Source of the DNA: Pseudomonas sp. MF4836
GTDB lineage: Bacteria > Pseudomonadota > Gammaproteobacteria > Pseudomonadales > Pseudomonadaceae
Reading direction: 5' to 3'
DNA length: 64,000 nt
Assembly: GCF_002018875.1 (NCBI RefSeq)
Contig: NZ_MVOL01000014.1
Span: forward strand, 154,177-218,176
The position numbers were made by a program, and so were the translations under genes. This document shows positions 34,944 through 43,225 of this stretch, piece after piece. The notes beneath the pieces are model-generated. The model had not been told where the DNA came from, ran no database searches, and was given only the letters and a program-made list of their open reading frames with translations. Positions within the stretch are counted from its first letter, which is position 1. Each line of letters starts with the position of its first letter.

Positions 34944-35915
34944 ATGAATTCTCTAGATCAGTTCGCCTTATCGTCCGATCTCATCAACGAACTGTTGCGC
35001 GGCATGCGCCTGCGGGGCGTCGAGTACCGTCGCATCCAGGCCGGCCCCTCTTTCGGGCTGGGTTTTGCGGCCAAACCAGGACACGCCTACTTCCACTTCC
35101 TCGCCGTCGGCACCGCCGTCCTGTGTGCGGAGGATGGCACTTTCTACGAGTTGTCGGCCGGCAACGCCGTGTTCATCGCTCAGGGTGAATCTCATCAACT
35201 TCTCTCAAGCCTGGACGTCCCCGCCCAAGACATCGGCAGCTTCGATGCGGCCCCTCTCGGCGACGCGGTCTGCGCAGTGGATGCTTCCCCCGGCGCCGAT
35301 GTCAGCCCCACCACCATTATATTTAGCGGCTGCATGGAGTTTGAATTCGGAAGCATGCAAGGTCTCGGCGGGTTGATGCCTGATCTGATGCTGATTGATG
35401 CCAGGGGGCAGCGTTACCCAGGGCTTATGCCGATTCTCGCCTCCATGGAACGCGAAGTTCGTTCCGCACGCGTCGGCTTCGCAGGCATCCTCGCTCGCCT
35501 CGCCGACGTAGTGGCGGCAATGATCGTGCGCGGCTGGGTTGAATGCGCCTGCGGCAACGCCTCTGGCTTGGTGGCCGCGTTACGCGACCCTAGGCTAGCC
35601 CGCGCGCTTCTGGCCTTGCACCGAGAGCCGGCGCGTGACTGGACCGTCGCGGAACTGGCGGCGCAATGTAATACCTCTCGCTCGGTTTTCGCAGAACGCT
35701 TCCAGGCCACTATCGGCATCCCCCCGCTGCGCTATGCAACGGAGCTGCGAATGCGCCTCGCCAGTCAATGGCTAAGTCTCGAGCGACTGCCTATCGAAAC
35801 CGTCGCGCAGCGCCTGGGCTACACCTCGCAGGCGGCCTTCAGTCGTGCCTTCAAGCGCATCACCGGCCAGCCACCCGGCGCCAGTCGGCAAATGGCTCGT
35901 TCGATTGCATCCTGA
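34944..35915 (+). CDS. AraC-family regulator with cupin sensor domain
   Basis: The start at 34944 is the second Met in frame (M-N-S-L-D-Q-F-A). The 323-residue protein has an N-terminal AraC-binding cupin (residues 15-190: F-H-F-L-A-V-G-T-A, G-D-A-V-C-A-V) and two helix-turn-helix units at the C-terminus (W-T-V-A-E-L-A-A-Q-C-N-T-S-R-S-V-F near 235, I-E-T-V-A-Q-R-L-G-Y-T-S-Q-A-A-F near 285). Divergent from the NepI-like exporter with 93 bp between them; it probably regulates that gene. Confidence 0.88.
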   Translation: MNSLDQFALSSDLINELLRGMRLRGVEYRRIQAGPSFGLGFAAKPGHAYFHFLAVGTAVLCAEDGTFYELSAGNAVFIAQGESHQLLSSLDVPAQDIGSFDAAPLGDAVCAVDASPGADVSPTTIIFSGCMEFEFGSMQGLGGLMPDLMLIDARGQRYPGLMPILASMEREVRSARVGFAGILARLADVVAAMIVRGWVECACGNASGLVAALRDPRLARALLALHREPARDWTVAELAAQCNTSRSVFAERFQATIGIPPLRYATELRMRLASQWLSLERLPIETVAQRLGYTSQAAFSRAFKRITGQPPGASRQMARSIAS

Positions 35916-36359
35916 AGTACGAAGATGTGGAGTGTGCAGAGACGCTTGTATCGATCTGATAATCCCCCGATGTGAACGGCTGCTATGGCTTGTTACTCCC
36001 GATTACCTGCAATAGGTCTCGATTGCAGCCCTCGCAACAGGCAGCTATCACCGCTTAGCTGCAGTCAGCGATGGCGCATACCTACCCGTTTGCAGCCACC
36101 GGGCTTAAACCATGCAAAAACCAGTCGAGGTTGCGGTGGCTATCGCTCCCTGAAACGAACCTACCGGTCTTATCGCTTATAAAGGTCGCACCGACACTGG
36201 TGGCCGCCTACATGGTCATGACCAAATCCGCTACAGCTCGTCGCCTCAATTCGCGCCCCCCCTCTAGCCTCGTTTAATGCATGCACATACAGCTTTAGAA
36301 AAGCAGTTGCCCCCACGCACAAACCAGCCAAGTGTCGCCAGCACCTTGATGACTACGAA
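35916..36359. other. Spacer without a clear gene
   Basis: Open frames here are short and lack ribosome sites. The sequence is an unremarkable mix, probably degenerate prophage-type DNA leading into the two small genes before tRNA-Leu. Confidence 0.4.
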
Positions 36360-36578
36360 TTGCGGGTGGCGAACCCAGAAGCCCACAGAACCATCTGTAG
36401 CGCGAATTCGGGCGACATGCTCGACACCGACGCCATCGATCGGATGGAAAAGCTGGAAATCGTCGAACTGGCCAACGCAGCGTATTGGCATACAGTCGAA
36501 ACCCTAAATGACTGGGAACCCGGTTACTCGCCTGGGGCTTCTATGACCACATGCCGCGAGCTGGCGGCCCACGCATAG
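36360..36578 (+). CDS. Small hypothetical protein, phage-like
   Basis: Up to 72 residues, or 53 from the Met at 36417 (M-L-D-T-D-A-I-D). The later part (M-E-K-L-E-I-V-E-L-A-N-A-A-Y-W-H-T) is helical and protein-like, and the gene overlaps the next one by 28 bases in another frame, as is common in phage gene strings. No domain recognised. Confidence 0.4.
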   Translation: MRVANPEAHRTICSANSGDMLDTDAIDRMEKLEIVELANAAYWHTVETLNDWEPGYSPGASMTTCRELAAHA

Positions 36579-37024
36579 GCAAGCTCAACGGCAGCATTTG
36601 CTTTCCAGAGGATTTAGTCGGCCAGATGGCAGCGCAGGTAATAGAAGAGAACAGAACACGTCGGCTTGTGTTCAGAACCAGCGCCGAAGCCTGGGCAATG
36701 GATGGCATGACGATCACAAAGCAAGACGGCAGCATTTATGACCTGGTGATCACCGGCCAGCGCACCAACGGGAAAGAGTATTCGAACATCGATGCCCCCC
36801 ACGCATACCGGGCGCTGCTCGACACCGCGCAGGTCACCCTGGAAAACCACGAATTCGAGATGTACCTGCGAGCCCGGCCTCTTCTTCTCGCCGCGGCTTT
36901 CAGCAAATGCGCGTCGTGCCGAGACCACTTCGCGCTGAGAGAGGACTGCGAGGCGTGCGGAACTATGGGTTTTGTGGCGAAGGAAGGCTCACGCCAAAAC
37001 CATCAAATTGCGGAGCAGAAATAA
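36551..37024 (+). CDS. Hypothetical protein with a zinc-binding C-terminus, phage-like
   Basis: Up to 157 residues; starts at 36551 or at the Met at 36626 are both possible. The C-terminal part contains C-A-S-C and, 11 residues later, C-E-A-C with H between (residues about 118-136), a likely zinc knuckle. The rest is mixed alpha/beta. It lies beside tRNA-Leu, a frequent phage attachment position, and is probably a prophage remnant. Confidence 0.5.
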   Translation: MPRAGGPRIGKLNGSICFPEDLVGQMAAQVIEENRTRRLVFRTSAEAWAMDGMTITKQDGSIYDLVITGQRTNGKEYSNIDAPHAYRALLDTAQVTLENHEFEMYLRARPLLLAAAFSKCASCRDHFALREDCEACGTMGFVAKEGSRQNHQIAEQK

Positions 37025-37058
37025 AAAGGGCTCGCCTGATAAATCACGCAAGCCCTTG
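37023..37058 (-). terminator. Terminator after tRNA-Leu
   Basis: AAGGGCT and AGCCCTT form a 7-bp stem with an 18-base loop; on the minus strand it is followed by T5. It lies 8 bp after the 3' end of the tRNA. Confidence 0.75.
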
Positions 37059-37065
37059 ATAAATA

Positions 37066-37152
37066 TGGTGCCCGAAGCCGGAATCGAACCGGCACGCCCT
37101 TACGAGCGGGGGATTTTAAGTCCCATGCGTCTACCAGTTTCGCCATTCGGGC
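37066..37152 (-). tRNA. tRNA-Leu (anticodon TAA)
   Basis: An 87-nt class II tRNA on the minus strand. GCCCGAA pairs with TTCGGGC; the anticodon loop is ACTTAAAA with TAA; a long variable arm is present; the T-arm is CCGGTTCGATTCCGG; and CCA is encoded at 37068-37066. In many Pseudomonas this gene follows tRNA-Gly and tRNA-Cys directly; here the nearest tRNA-Cys is 26 kb away. Confidence 0.97.
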
Positions 37153-37817
37153 GGTAGCGCTATGCAGCAGCGTGGAAGGGGTTAATCAGGATCAAGCCAT
37201 TCCGGTGCATTTGCGGCAAGGGGAGGAATATATACATCCCTTTGCACTGAAGCAAGGTCGTAGAGCCCTTTTGGCAATCTGCACCCTTTTACTTCTTCGA
37301 CAGAAAAAAGCGCCATAAATCATTGATCTACAGTGCTCATCCAACAATGTGGTGCTTTGTACGCCCTGTACCGTTACCGGCTTGAACGTGAGCTCACTGA
37401 AGGTTTTCGCGAGTTGCGCAGCTTAACATGCGAAATATCTCGCAACCAACTGATTTTCAAAGGCTTATGCGTCCGCCAGGCGCTGAGCGGGATCAAGCGG
37501 GATCCAATCCTGATCGAACACTGCGAGCAAACGCGCGTGATGCGCTATTGATGATGAGAAGGGAGAAAAAGCAGTCAGCGAAGGGTTCGCCCAGCACGTA
37601 CGACCTCGCCATCCATGAACCGGTAAAGAGTCGTCTGTGCTGGGCGAACAGGCGCAAGTTAGAAGTAAAACATCACATGTTCAACTGTCATCAATCGGCC
37701 AGCCGAGCTTGCCAAATTCCGCTGCCGTCGGATCTATCCGGGTCGATGGTCAGCAGTCGCCCAGCAGGCAGGGTTTGGCCTGTTAAACTTCCGGGCCTTT
37801 CGAAAGGAATCGACGAT
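37153..37817. other. Spacer, no convincing gene, contains a large inverted repeat
   Basis: The 5' flank of tRNA-Leu. Open frames run through it, including an extension of the hydrolase frame, but with poor composition and no ribosome site. An inverted repeat lies at 37585-37649. Confidence 0.45.
37585..37649. repeat. 20-bp inverted repeat with a 25-base loop
   Basis: Arms 37585-37604 and 37630-37649 match at 18 of 20 positions, with 13 perfect outer pairs (GTTCGCCCAGCAC). There is no T tract, so it is not a terminator. It could be a structured RNA, a protein-binding site or a mobile-element end. Confidence 0.75.
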
Positions 37818-39155
37818 ATGCCCATGCCTCAGTTTTTTCGCCGCCCCCTCCCACGACGCACGCCTGCGTTGTTGCTCGGCTTGTGCGCGTCCATCGCCGG
37901 TGCTGCCGATCAACCGGTCTTTCCCGATGCGGCCGCCAGTGATCCGGCAAAACTGGGGTGGATGGTGGGTTCACCGCCTCCTGCTGAACGCACGGTACGT
38001 TTTGAAGATGGCAGCTATTTTCAGTTCCCGGCCATGCGCTGGAGCGTGTCGAACTTTCGTCAACTGATGCCCACGATCAACGTATCCCGTGGCCTGGGCG
38101 CTCCCGTGGCACTGCCCACGGCTTTGCGCAGTGATATCGACAGCCTGAGTTTCACCCCCATCGGCACTCAACAAGCAATGACTTGGGAGCAGTCGCTGGC
38201 CGCCACTTACACCGACGGGATCGTGGTGCTGCACCGCGGGAAAATCGTTTATGACCGCTACTTTGGCGTGCTCACACCCGAGGGCCAGCATGCGGCGATG
38301 TCGGTTACCAAGTCGGTAGTTGGCACGCTGGGTGCCACCCTGGTGGCCGAAGGTCGAATCGATGCCAGCAAACGGGTCGTCGACTACGTCCCCGAACTGG
38401 CCCATTCCGCCTTCGCCAATGCCAGCGTGCGCCAAGTGCTCGACATGACCACCGGGCTCAAGTACAGCGAAGACTACGCAGACCCGAATGCCGAGGTTTG
38501 GGCCCATGCCCAAGCAGGCAACCCGCTGCCAAAACCCGAGGGCTATACGGGTCCGAGGACCTATTACGAATTCCTGCAGAGCGTGCAGTTGGAAGGCGAG
38601 CACGGTGTTGCGTTCAGCTACAAAACCATCAATACGGATGTATTGGGCTGGGTGATTGCCCGCGTCAGCGGGCGCAATGTCGCCCAGTTACTGTCGGAGC
38701 GGATCTGGAGCCGCCTTGGCGCGGAACAGGATGCGTACTTCACCGTGGACTCGATCGGGACCCCGTTTGCCGGTGGCGGCCTGAACACCGGTCTGCGCGA
38801 CCTGGCGCGCTTTGGCGAGATGCTGCGCAACGATGGGCAATTCAATGGCCAGCAGATTATTCCGCAAGCGGTTGTCGCCGATATTCGCCAGGGCGGCGAC
38901 AAGCAGGCATTCGCCAAGGCCGGTTATGCGTTGTTGAAAGGCTGGAGTTATCGATCGATGTGGTGGGTTACCAATAAGGATGGCGGTGCTTTCATGGCGC
39001 GCGGGGTGCATGGGCAACGGATCTATATCGATCCCAAGGCACAGATGGTGATTGTGCGTTATGCGTCGCACCCGGTGGCCAGCAACTCAGCCAATGACCC
39101 GGTCACCCTGCCCGCTTTCGATGCCCTGGCTGCTCACCTGCAAAGACTGCCCTGA
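37818..39155 (+). CDS. Beta-lactamase-fold serine hydrolase (6-aminohexanoate-dimer hydrolase/EstB-like)
   Basis: From the ATG at 37818 (AAAGGAA upstream) the protein has 445 residues and a signal peptide ending about G-A-A (residue 30). The S-x-x-K motif is S-V-T-K at 162-165, and the second-motif tyrosine is in F-S-Y-K-T at 268. The overall layout (Y-D-R-Y-F-G, then M-S-V-T-K-S, then L-D-M-T-T-G-L-K-Y) matches nylon-oligomer hydrolases of the NylB group. It is probably a periplasmic amidase or esterase. Substrate unknown. Confidence 0.85.
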   Translation: MPMPQFFRRPLPRRTPALLLGLCASIAGAADQPVFPDAAASDPAKLGWMVGSPPPAERTVRFEDGSYFQFPAMRWSVSNFRQLMPTINVSRGLGAPVALPTALRSDIDSLSFTPIGTQQAMTWEQSLAATYTDGIVVLHRGKIVYDRYFGVLTPEGQHAAMSVTKSVVGTLGATLVAEGRIDASKRVVDYVPELAHSAFANASVRQVLDMTTGLKYSEDYADPNAEVWAHAQAGNPLPKPEGYTGPRTYYEFLQSVQLEGEHGVAFSYKTINTDVLGWVIARVSGRNVAQLLSERIWSRLGAEQDAYFTVDSIGTPFAGGGLNTGLRDLARFGEMLRNDGQFNGQQIIPQAVVADIRQGGDKQAFAKAGYALLKGWSYRSMWWVTNKDGGAFMARGVHGQRIYIDPKAQMVIVRYASHPVASNSANDPVTLPAFDALAAHLQRLP

Positions 39156-39190
39156 GTGAAATGGTGCGACGGCGCACGATGCGGATCGCC

Positions 39191-39457
39191 TCAGCCGGCG
39201 TAGCTGGTAAAACCACCGGCAAACGCTCGGCGCCCGGCCCTGATTTCAGTGCGCAGTTCACCAATAAGGTTGGAAATGGATCGAACACTGGTGAGCTCTG
39301 CTGTCGAGACCCCGGTCAGCAGCAGATCCACCCGCCCCGACTCCGGCTCGAACACCTTGATCATCAAGGCCCCGTTAGGGCTCAGGGTGCAGGCGCAGGC
39401 AAGCGGGAGAAAGCCGGACTCCAGAATGTGGCAGAGCTCAACAGTCGAGAGCATCAC
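39191..39457 (-). CDS. DUF1652 family protein
   Basis: An 88-residue cytoplasmic protein with the family's fixed opening L-S-T-V-E-L-C-H-I-L-E-S-G-F-L-P-L-A-C, then F-E-P-E-S-G-R-V-D-L-L-L-T-G-V-S near 36. This Pseudomonas family has unknown function. Two adjacent Met codons are possible starts (39457 or 39454); CAAGGAG precedes both. Confidence 0.88.
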   Translation of the reverse strand: MMLSTVELCHILESGFLPLACACTLSPNGALMIKVFEPESGRVDLLLTGVSTAELTSVRSISNLIGELRTEIRAGRRAFAGGFTSYAG

Positions 39458-39914
39458 TTGCTCCTTGCGGGGGTGTTTATCGAATTTGTTACCCAGCGTA
39501 GGCGAACGTAAGGGCTACCGCTTCGGTCGTTGAGAAAAAAATGCCAACTGCCGCTCATTTTCGATAGAAAGTGGGTATGACGAACTTCCAACACCCAGTT
39601 CAAACCTTGCCGCGCCAGAAGCTCGCAGCCGAAAGCGCACCGCGACACAGCCAGCACACTCGCAAAACTGACCTCCACGGCAAAAAAATAGTTGTTCTTT
39701 TATTGCCCTTCGATACTCCGTGATCAAAGGGCAAGCCGCTTCGCCTAGCGGCCTATTTTCATATAAGACCTATATTGAACTGATGAAACACGCCGGTATC
39801 AATAATGCATAACAATCCATATGACATTTTTGTGACAACTTGAAGATAGCTGCCGTCTACCCTCGCACACTTGAGGTGCAGTAGTTGTCCATAGCGAGCC
39901 GGTGAGGTGCATAT
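39458..39914. other. Spacer without a clear gene
   Basis: Two overlapping minus-strand frames (39454-39678, 39515-39727) are open but without ribosome sites, and neither composition is convincing. The right half is AT-rich and likely holds the promoter of the Nudix gene. Confidence 0.4.
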
Positions 39915-40277
39915 ATGAAAAATAGAGCGACAGTCATTTGCACACAGGACGGGCAAATTCTCTTCGTGCGTAAACAACGTTCGAAATGGACGCTACCGGG
40001 CGGCAAGGTCGAACCCGGAGAATCCGTGGCCAATGCCGCTATCCGAGAGTTGCGAGAAGAAACAGGGTTGGACGCCAGCGAACTGCTTTACATCCTGCAA
40101 GTGGACGCCGGCAATGTACGCCACCATGTCTTTGAAGCGGCGGTCATCAATGTCGAAGATGCACGCCCCCTCAATGAAATTGCCGACATTGAATGGCATG
40201 CCTATGGCGCGGCGAACGGACTTGATGCCACCGGCCCGACCAAGACCATTGTCAGTTCATTCTTGCGGCGCTTGTAA
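39915..40277 (+). CDS. Nudix hydrolase
   Basis: A 120-residue single-domain protein. The Nudix box is complete: G-G-K-V-E-P-G-E-S-V-A then R-E-L-R-E-E-T-G-L at about residues 34-57. The preceding L-P-G-G and the conserved E residues suggest ordinary metal-dependent pyrophosphohydrolysis of a nucleoside diphosphate derivative. Substrate unknown. GGTGAGG lies before the ATG. Confidence 0.92.
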   Translation: MKNRATVICTQDGQILFVRKQRSKWTLPGGKVEPGESVANAAIRELREETGLDASELLYILQVDAGNVRHHVFEAAVINVEDARPLNEIADIEWHAYGAANGLDATGPTKTIVSSFLRRL

Positions 40278-40326
40278 GCGCGGACCCGAGGCCACAGGCC
40301 TGAAGCCCGCTGCGCCGAGCCCCTGG

Positions 40327-40560
40327 TCATAAGTTGCAACTGTGCTGAAGTTCGAAGGGCAGAAAGACCGTATCGACCACGGCTGAAAATGGCGCATCAA
40401 TTGCCAGCAACGGCCATAGGACGCCGTTATTGTCCTTGGCCAGACTCCAGTCGATTCGGACACCCAGATACGGACAACGAAATTCCGTCGTGCGAGCCAA
40501 AACAGCAGTACAACCGCTGATCAAAACCGAACCGATCACCAACATCACTTTCAGATACAC
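40327..40560 (-). CDS. YceK/YidQ-family lipoprotein
   Basis: A 77-residue lipoprotein: signal V-L-I-S-G-C with Cys17, then Y-L-G-V-R-I-D-W-S-L, A-I-D-A-P-F-S-A-V-V-D-T-V-F-L-P near residue 53, the motif that defines the family (D-x-P-x-S-x-x-x-D-T-x-x-L-P). Role unknown; outer membrane expected. Confidence 0.88.
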   Translation of the reverse strand: MYLKVMLVIGSVLISGCTAVLARTTEFRCPYLGVRIDWSLAKDNNGVLWPLLAIDAPFSAVVDTVFLPFELQHSCNL

Positions 40561-40660
40561 GCAACGTCCTTATTACTGTCTGGGGCAAATCGCGCGCATT
40601 CTCACACAACCAAGACAGTTGCACCTTACAGAGTGAAGTTTCTGGCGCAACGTCGACACT

Positions 40661-42112
40661 TCATGCCATCCACACCAGCGCGGCCAGCCCGACCATCAGG
40701 GTATTGAGGCAGACCAACCCGAATCCGAACCGCACCAGCTCGCCCTCCTCCTGGGTGCTGGTCTTGGCCAGCCCGAGGACCAGCATCACAATTGACAGCG
40801 AACCCAGTGCCGCATGACCTGCCGCGCTGTTCTGTACCGCAGCCAGCAGCAAGCGTGACGATTCAGGCAACAGTGCGATGGCCGGCATGAAGATCGCGTT
40901 GCCGCCCACATTCGAACCGGTCATGTACCCGGAGAGCGCCCCGAACCCCGCGATCAGCGGCATCACCGCCGAGGGCGCCAGCCCTGCCAACGTCTGCACC
41001 AACCCCGACAGAAAGCCCGCCTTGACCATCATTTGCGACATGGCGAGAAAAAAGAAAATCGTCAACAGCGGCCGTTTGGTACGAACGGCCAGACCACGCA
41101 GCAGCCCTTGTTCATTGAGCTCATGACGGCGCAAATCCCTTTTGTAGAGCAGCAGGCCGATCAAGACCAACGTCAGCGCAACGCCCGGGGACGCAAGCGG
41201 CTTCCAGGTCACCTGGGCGCCCTGCACCAGCCAGAGGTCCTGCCACTGCGTGGCGGCGCTCAGCACCTTCAATGCGACGATACAGGCGATCAGTGCCAGA
41301 TACGGCCACGCCTGTCTCGGCCAGCGTACGCCTTCGCCCTGGTGACCATTGCGACGTACACGCGACAGTGCCCACAGCAACACGGAACAGGCCACCACCA
41401 GGCCCGCGCCGACCCCGGCGACTTCCGGCCCCATCCAGCGGCTCGCGCCGTACAACACACTCACAAAAAGCAGCCAGAAAGCCCCCAGCACACAGAGCGC
41501 TCGGGCCTGTCGCACACCCGCCAGGTACAGCGCCACAGTGCCGAGCGCCAGGAACACCAGTGAACTGGTCAGTGCCGAGGTGGACGCCAGCGCCCAGGCA
41601 TCCAGATGCGCCAGCGAAGCACCGATCACTGTGGCCAACCCCAAGGTGCCCCAGGGCATGATCGCCATGCCGGTCAGGGCGATGCGCAGTGCCACGCGTC
41701 GCTCAAACAGGCTGAGCAGCAACGGCACCGTGGCAATCAGGGACACCCCGAAGCCGGTCATCGACTCCAGCAACGGCGCCAGGCCCAGGACGATGAATAC
41801 CACTTGCTGCGTGCGATCCAGCCCGAGGGATTGCACCCACTGACTCAGCACAAGATTGACGCCCAAGCGCTCGATGAGAATGACGAACGCCATGCCCGGC
41901 ACAATGACAAACGCTGTGCTGAGAAACAGCACCGCAGTGTCCCGACCCGCCGCGAGCAAGGTTAAGGTTTGCCATGCATCAGCAGCCCCTGCCAACCACA
42001 AAACGGCCACCAGCGCGGTCCCTGCCATGGCCGCCTGCACCGGCGGACGGCGTAGCACCATGAGCATGAACATCACGAGCAATACGGGGGAAAGATGCAC
42101 CAATATCGACAT
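40661..42112 (-). CDS. LctP-family (L-lactate permease) transporter
   Basis: From the ATG ending at 42112 the protein has 483 residues and about 12 hydrophobic helices. The L-E-S-M-T-G-F-G-V-S motif near residue 115 and G-Y-M-T-G-S-N-V-G-G-N-A-I-F near 395 are typical of lactate/glycolate permeases. It is divergent from an Lrp/AsnC regulator. Classical LctP proteins are about 550 residues; this is a shorter subgroup, so the substrate might be another hydroxy or short-chain acid. Confidence 0.8.
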   Translation of the reverse strand: MSILVHLSPVLLVMFMLMVLRRPPVQAAMAGTALVAVLWLAGAADAWQTLTLLAAGRDTAVLFLSTAFVIVPGMAFVILIERLGVNLVLSQWVQSLGLDRTQQVVFIVLGLAPLLESMTGFGVSLIATVPLLLSLFERRVALRIALTGMAIMPWGTLGLATVIGASLAHLDAWALASTSALTSSLVFLALGTVALYLAGVRQARALCVLGAFWLLFVSVLYGASRWMGPEVAGVGAGLVVACSVLLWALSRVRRNGHQGEGVRWPRQAWPYLALIACIVALKVLSAATQWQDLWLVQGAQVTWKPLASPGVALTLVLIGLLLYKRDLRRHELNEQGLLRGLAVRTKRPLLTIFFFLAMSQMMVKAGFLSGLVQTLAGLAPSAVMPLIAGFGALSGYMTGSNVGGNAIFMPAIALLPESSRLLLAAVQNSAAGHAALGSLSIVMLVLGLAKTSTQEEGELVRFGFGLVCLNTLMVGLAALVWMA

Positions 42113-42165
42113 GCCAGAATTATCCTGTGGGGTTTCTCGACGGCTCCTGAAAAGCAGGAACGGGC

Positions 42166-42231
42166 GAGATAATATTTCTTTCACGAGGATAATTTTTCGC
42201 TGAATCGTGGTAGTTTTCGGGAAATTATCTC
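42166..42231. promoter_or_regulatory. Repeated GA(G)GATAAT motifs between LctP and Lrp genes
   Basis: GAGATAAT at 42166-42173 and its inverse ATTATCTC at 42224-42231 are 50 bp apart, with another near-copy (GAGGATAATTTTT) at 42185. Such phased, partly inverted AT-rich sites are typical of Lrp-family operators. Confidence 0.55.
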
Positions 42232-42242
42232 ACTTAGCCATC

Positions 42243-42734
42243 ATGCCAAAACCATCCGCTACCACGCCTTACGCCCTAGATGGATTCGATCGCGCCATTC
42301 TGGAAGTCGTCCAGTTCGACAACACGACGCCCCTGCGCCTGCTGGCCGATCGGGTAAACCTCTCCTCGGCCTCGGTGCAACGCCGCCTCAAGCGCATGGA
42401 GGAATGCGGGGTGATCACCGGTAACGTGGCGATCGTCAACCCTACGCAGGTGGGAAAAGCCATCACCATCGTGGTGGAGGTCATGACCGAGCGCACGAGC
42501 ATCGACGCGCTGGAGTCCATGAAAAAGCATTTCGCCGTGCCTGAAGTCCAGCAGTGCTACTACGTCACCGGTGAAGCCGACTTCGTGCTGATCGTCAACG
42601 TTGGCTCCATGCAAGAGTACCAGGCCCTGGCGCGACGCCTGTTCGCCGAGAACGCAAACGTCAGGTGGTTCAAGACCATGGTGGCGCTGGATCGCTTGAA
42701 GGTAGGGCTCGAAGTGTCCTGCACGGATAAATAG
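42243..42734 (+). CDS. Lrp/AsnC-family transcriptional regulator
   Basis: From the ATG at 42243, 163 residues: N-terminal helix-turn-helix (D-R-A-I-L-E-V-V-Q, L-S-S-A-S-V-Q-R-R-L-K-R-M-E-E-C-G-V-I) and the RAM ligand domain (V-V-E-V-M-T, V-Q-Q-C-Y-Y-V-T-G-E-A-D-F-V-L-I-V near 101-117). Divergent from the LctP-like transporter, which it most likely regulates in response to an amino acid or acid ligand. Confidence 0.92.
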   Translation: MPKPSATTPYALDGFDRAILEVVQFDNTTPLRLLADRVNLSSASVQRRLKRMEECGVITGNVAIVNPTQVGKAITIVVEVMTERTSIDALESMKKHFAVPEVQQCYYVTGEADFVLIVNVGSMQEYQALARRLFAENANVRWFKTMVALDRLKVGLEVSCTDK

Positions 42735-42773
42735 CATCCGCCTCCGGGGTTGTTGATCAATCCCAGGCAGCAC

Positions 42774-43001
42774 TCAGAGCCGATAGTCTCTGAACAGCTC
42801 TTCTTTGATGATCAGCAACGCGTCTTCGTAGTAACGTTCGCCGCGAGCTTCACTGAGGGGGACCGAGCGGACGCTTTTGCTTCCATCGCGCGGCGTATGC
42901 TCGCAGGTGATAAAAAACTCCGCAGTCTGCGGGTTGAACTCCAGGTAGTAGAACAACTCCCTACCCTCGCGGTCCCAATAGCCAATTTCGCGCCGCATCA
43001 T
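42774..43001 (-). CDS. Small hypothetical protein
   Basis: A 75-residue protein (M-M-R-R-E-I-G-Y-W-D-R-E-G) with beta strands (L-F-Y-Y-L-E-F-N, E-F-F-I-T-C-E-H) and a C-terminal helix. It converges with the Lrp gene. There is no domain match that I recognise, and the start may be at either Met. Confidence 0.5.
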   Translation of the reverse strand: MMRREIGYWDREGRELFYYLEFNPQTAEFFITCEHTPRDGSKSVRSVPLSEARGERYYEDALLIIKEELFRDYRL

Positions 43002-43225
43002 TTACCACTCCGTGACGGTGAAGGAAGCCCATTCTACGGACGTGATAGCCATGCTTGAATCCTTTGAAGATCAGCATCTTGTGAAATGGGCGCCTTGCCG
43101 GGGAATTCTGCGACGCTGGCCGGGTCCATCCACAAACCCCCGAGGCCATTATTTCGGCCACCGGCTTTACCTGAACCACTCGCGCCAGCATCATCGCCTG
43201 CTCACACTCATGGAGGACCTGCAAC

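Noticed and set aside
41033..41563. Long plus-strand frames inside the LctP-like gene
   Set aside because: Antisense shadows in GC-rich coding DNA.
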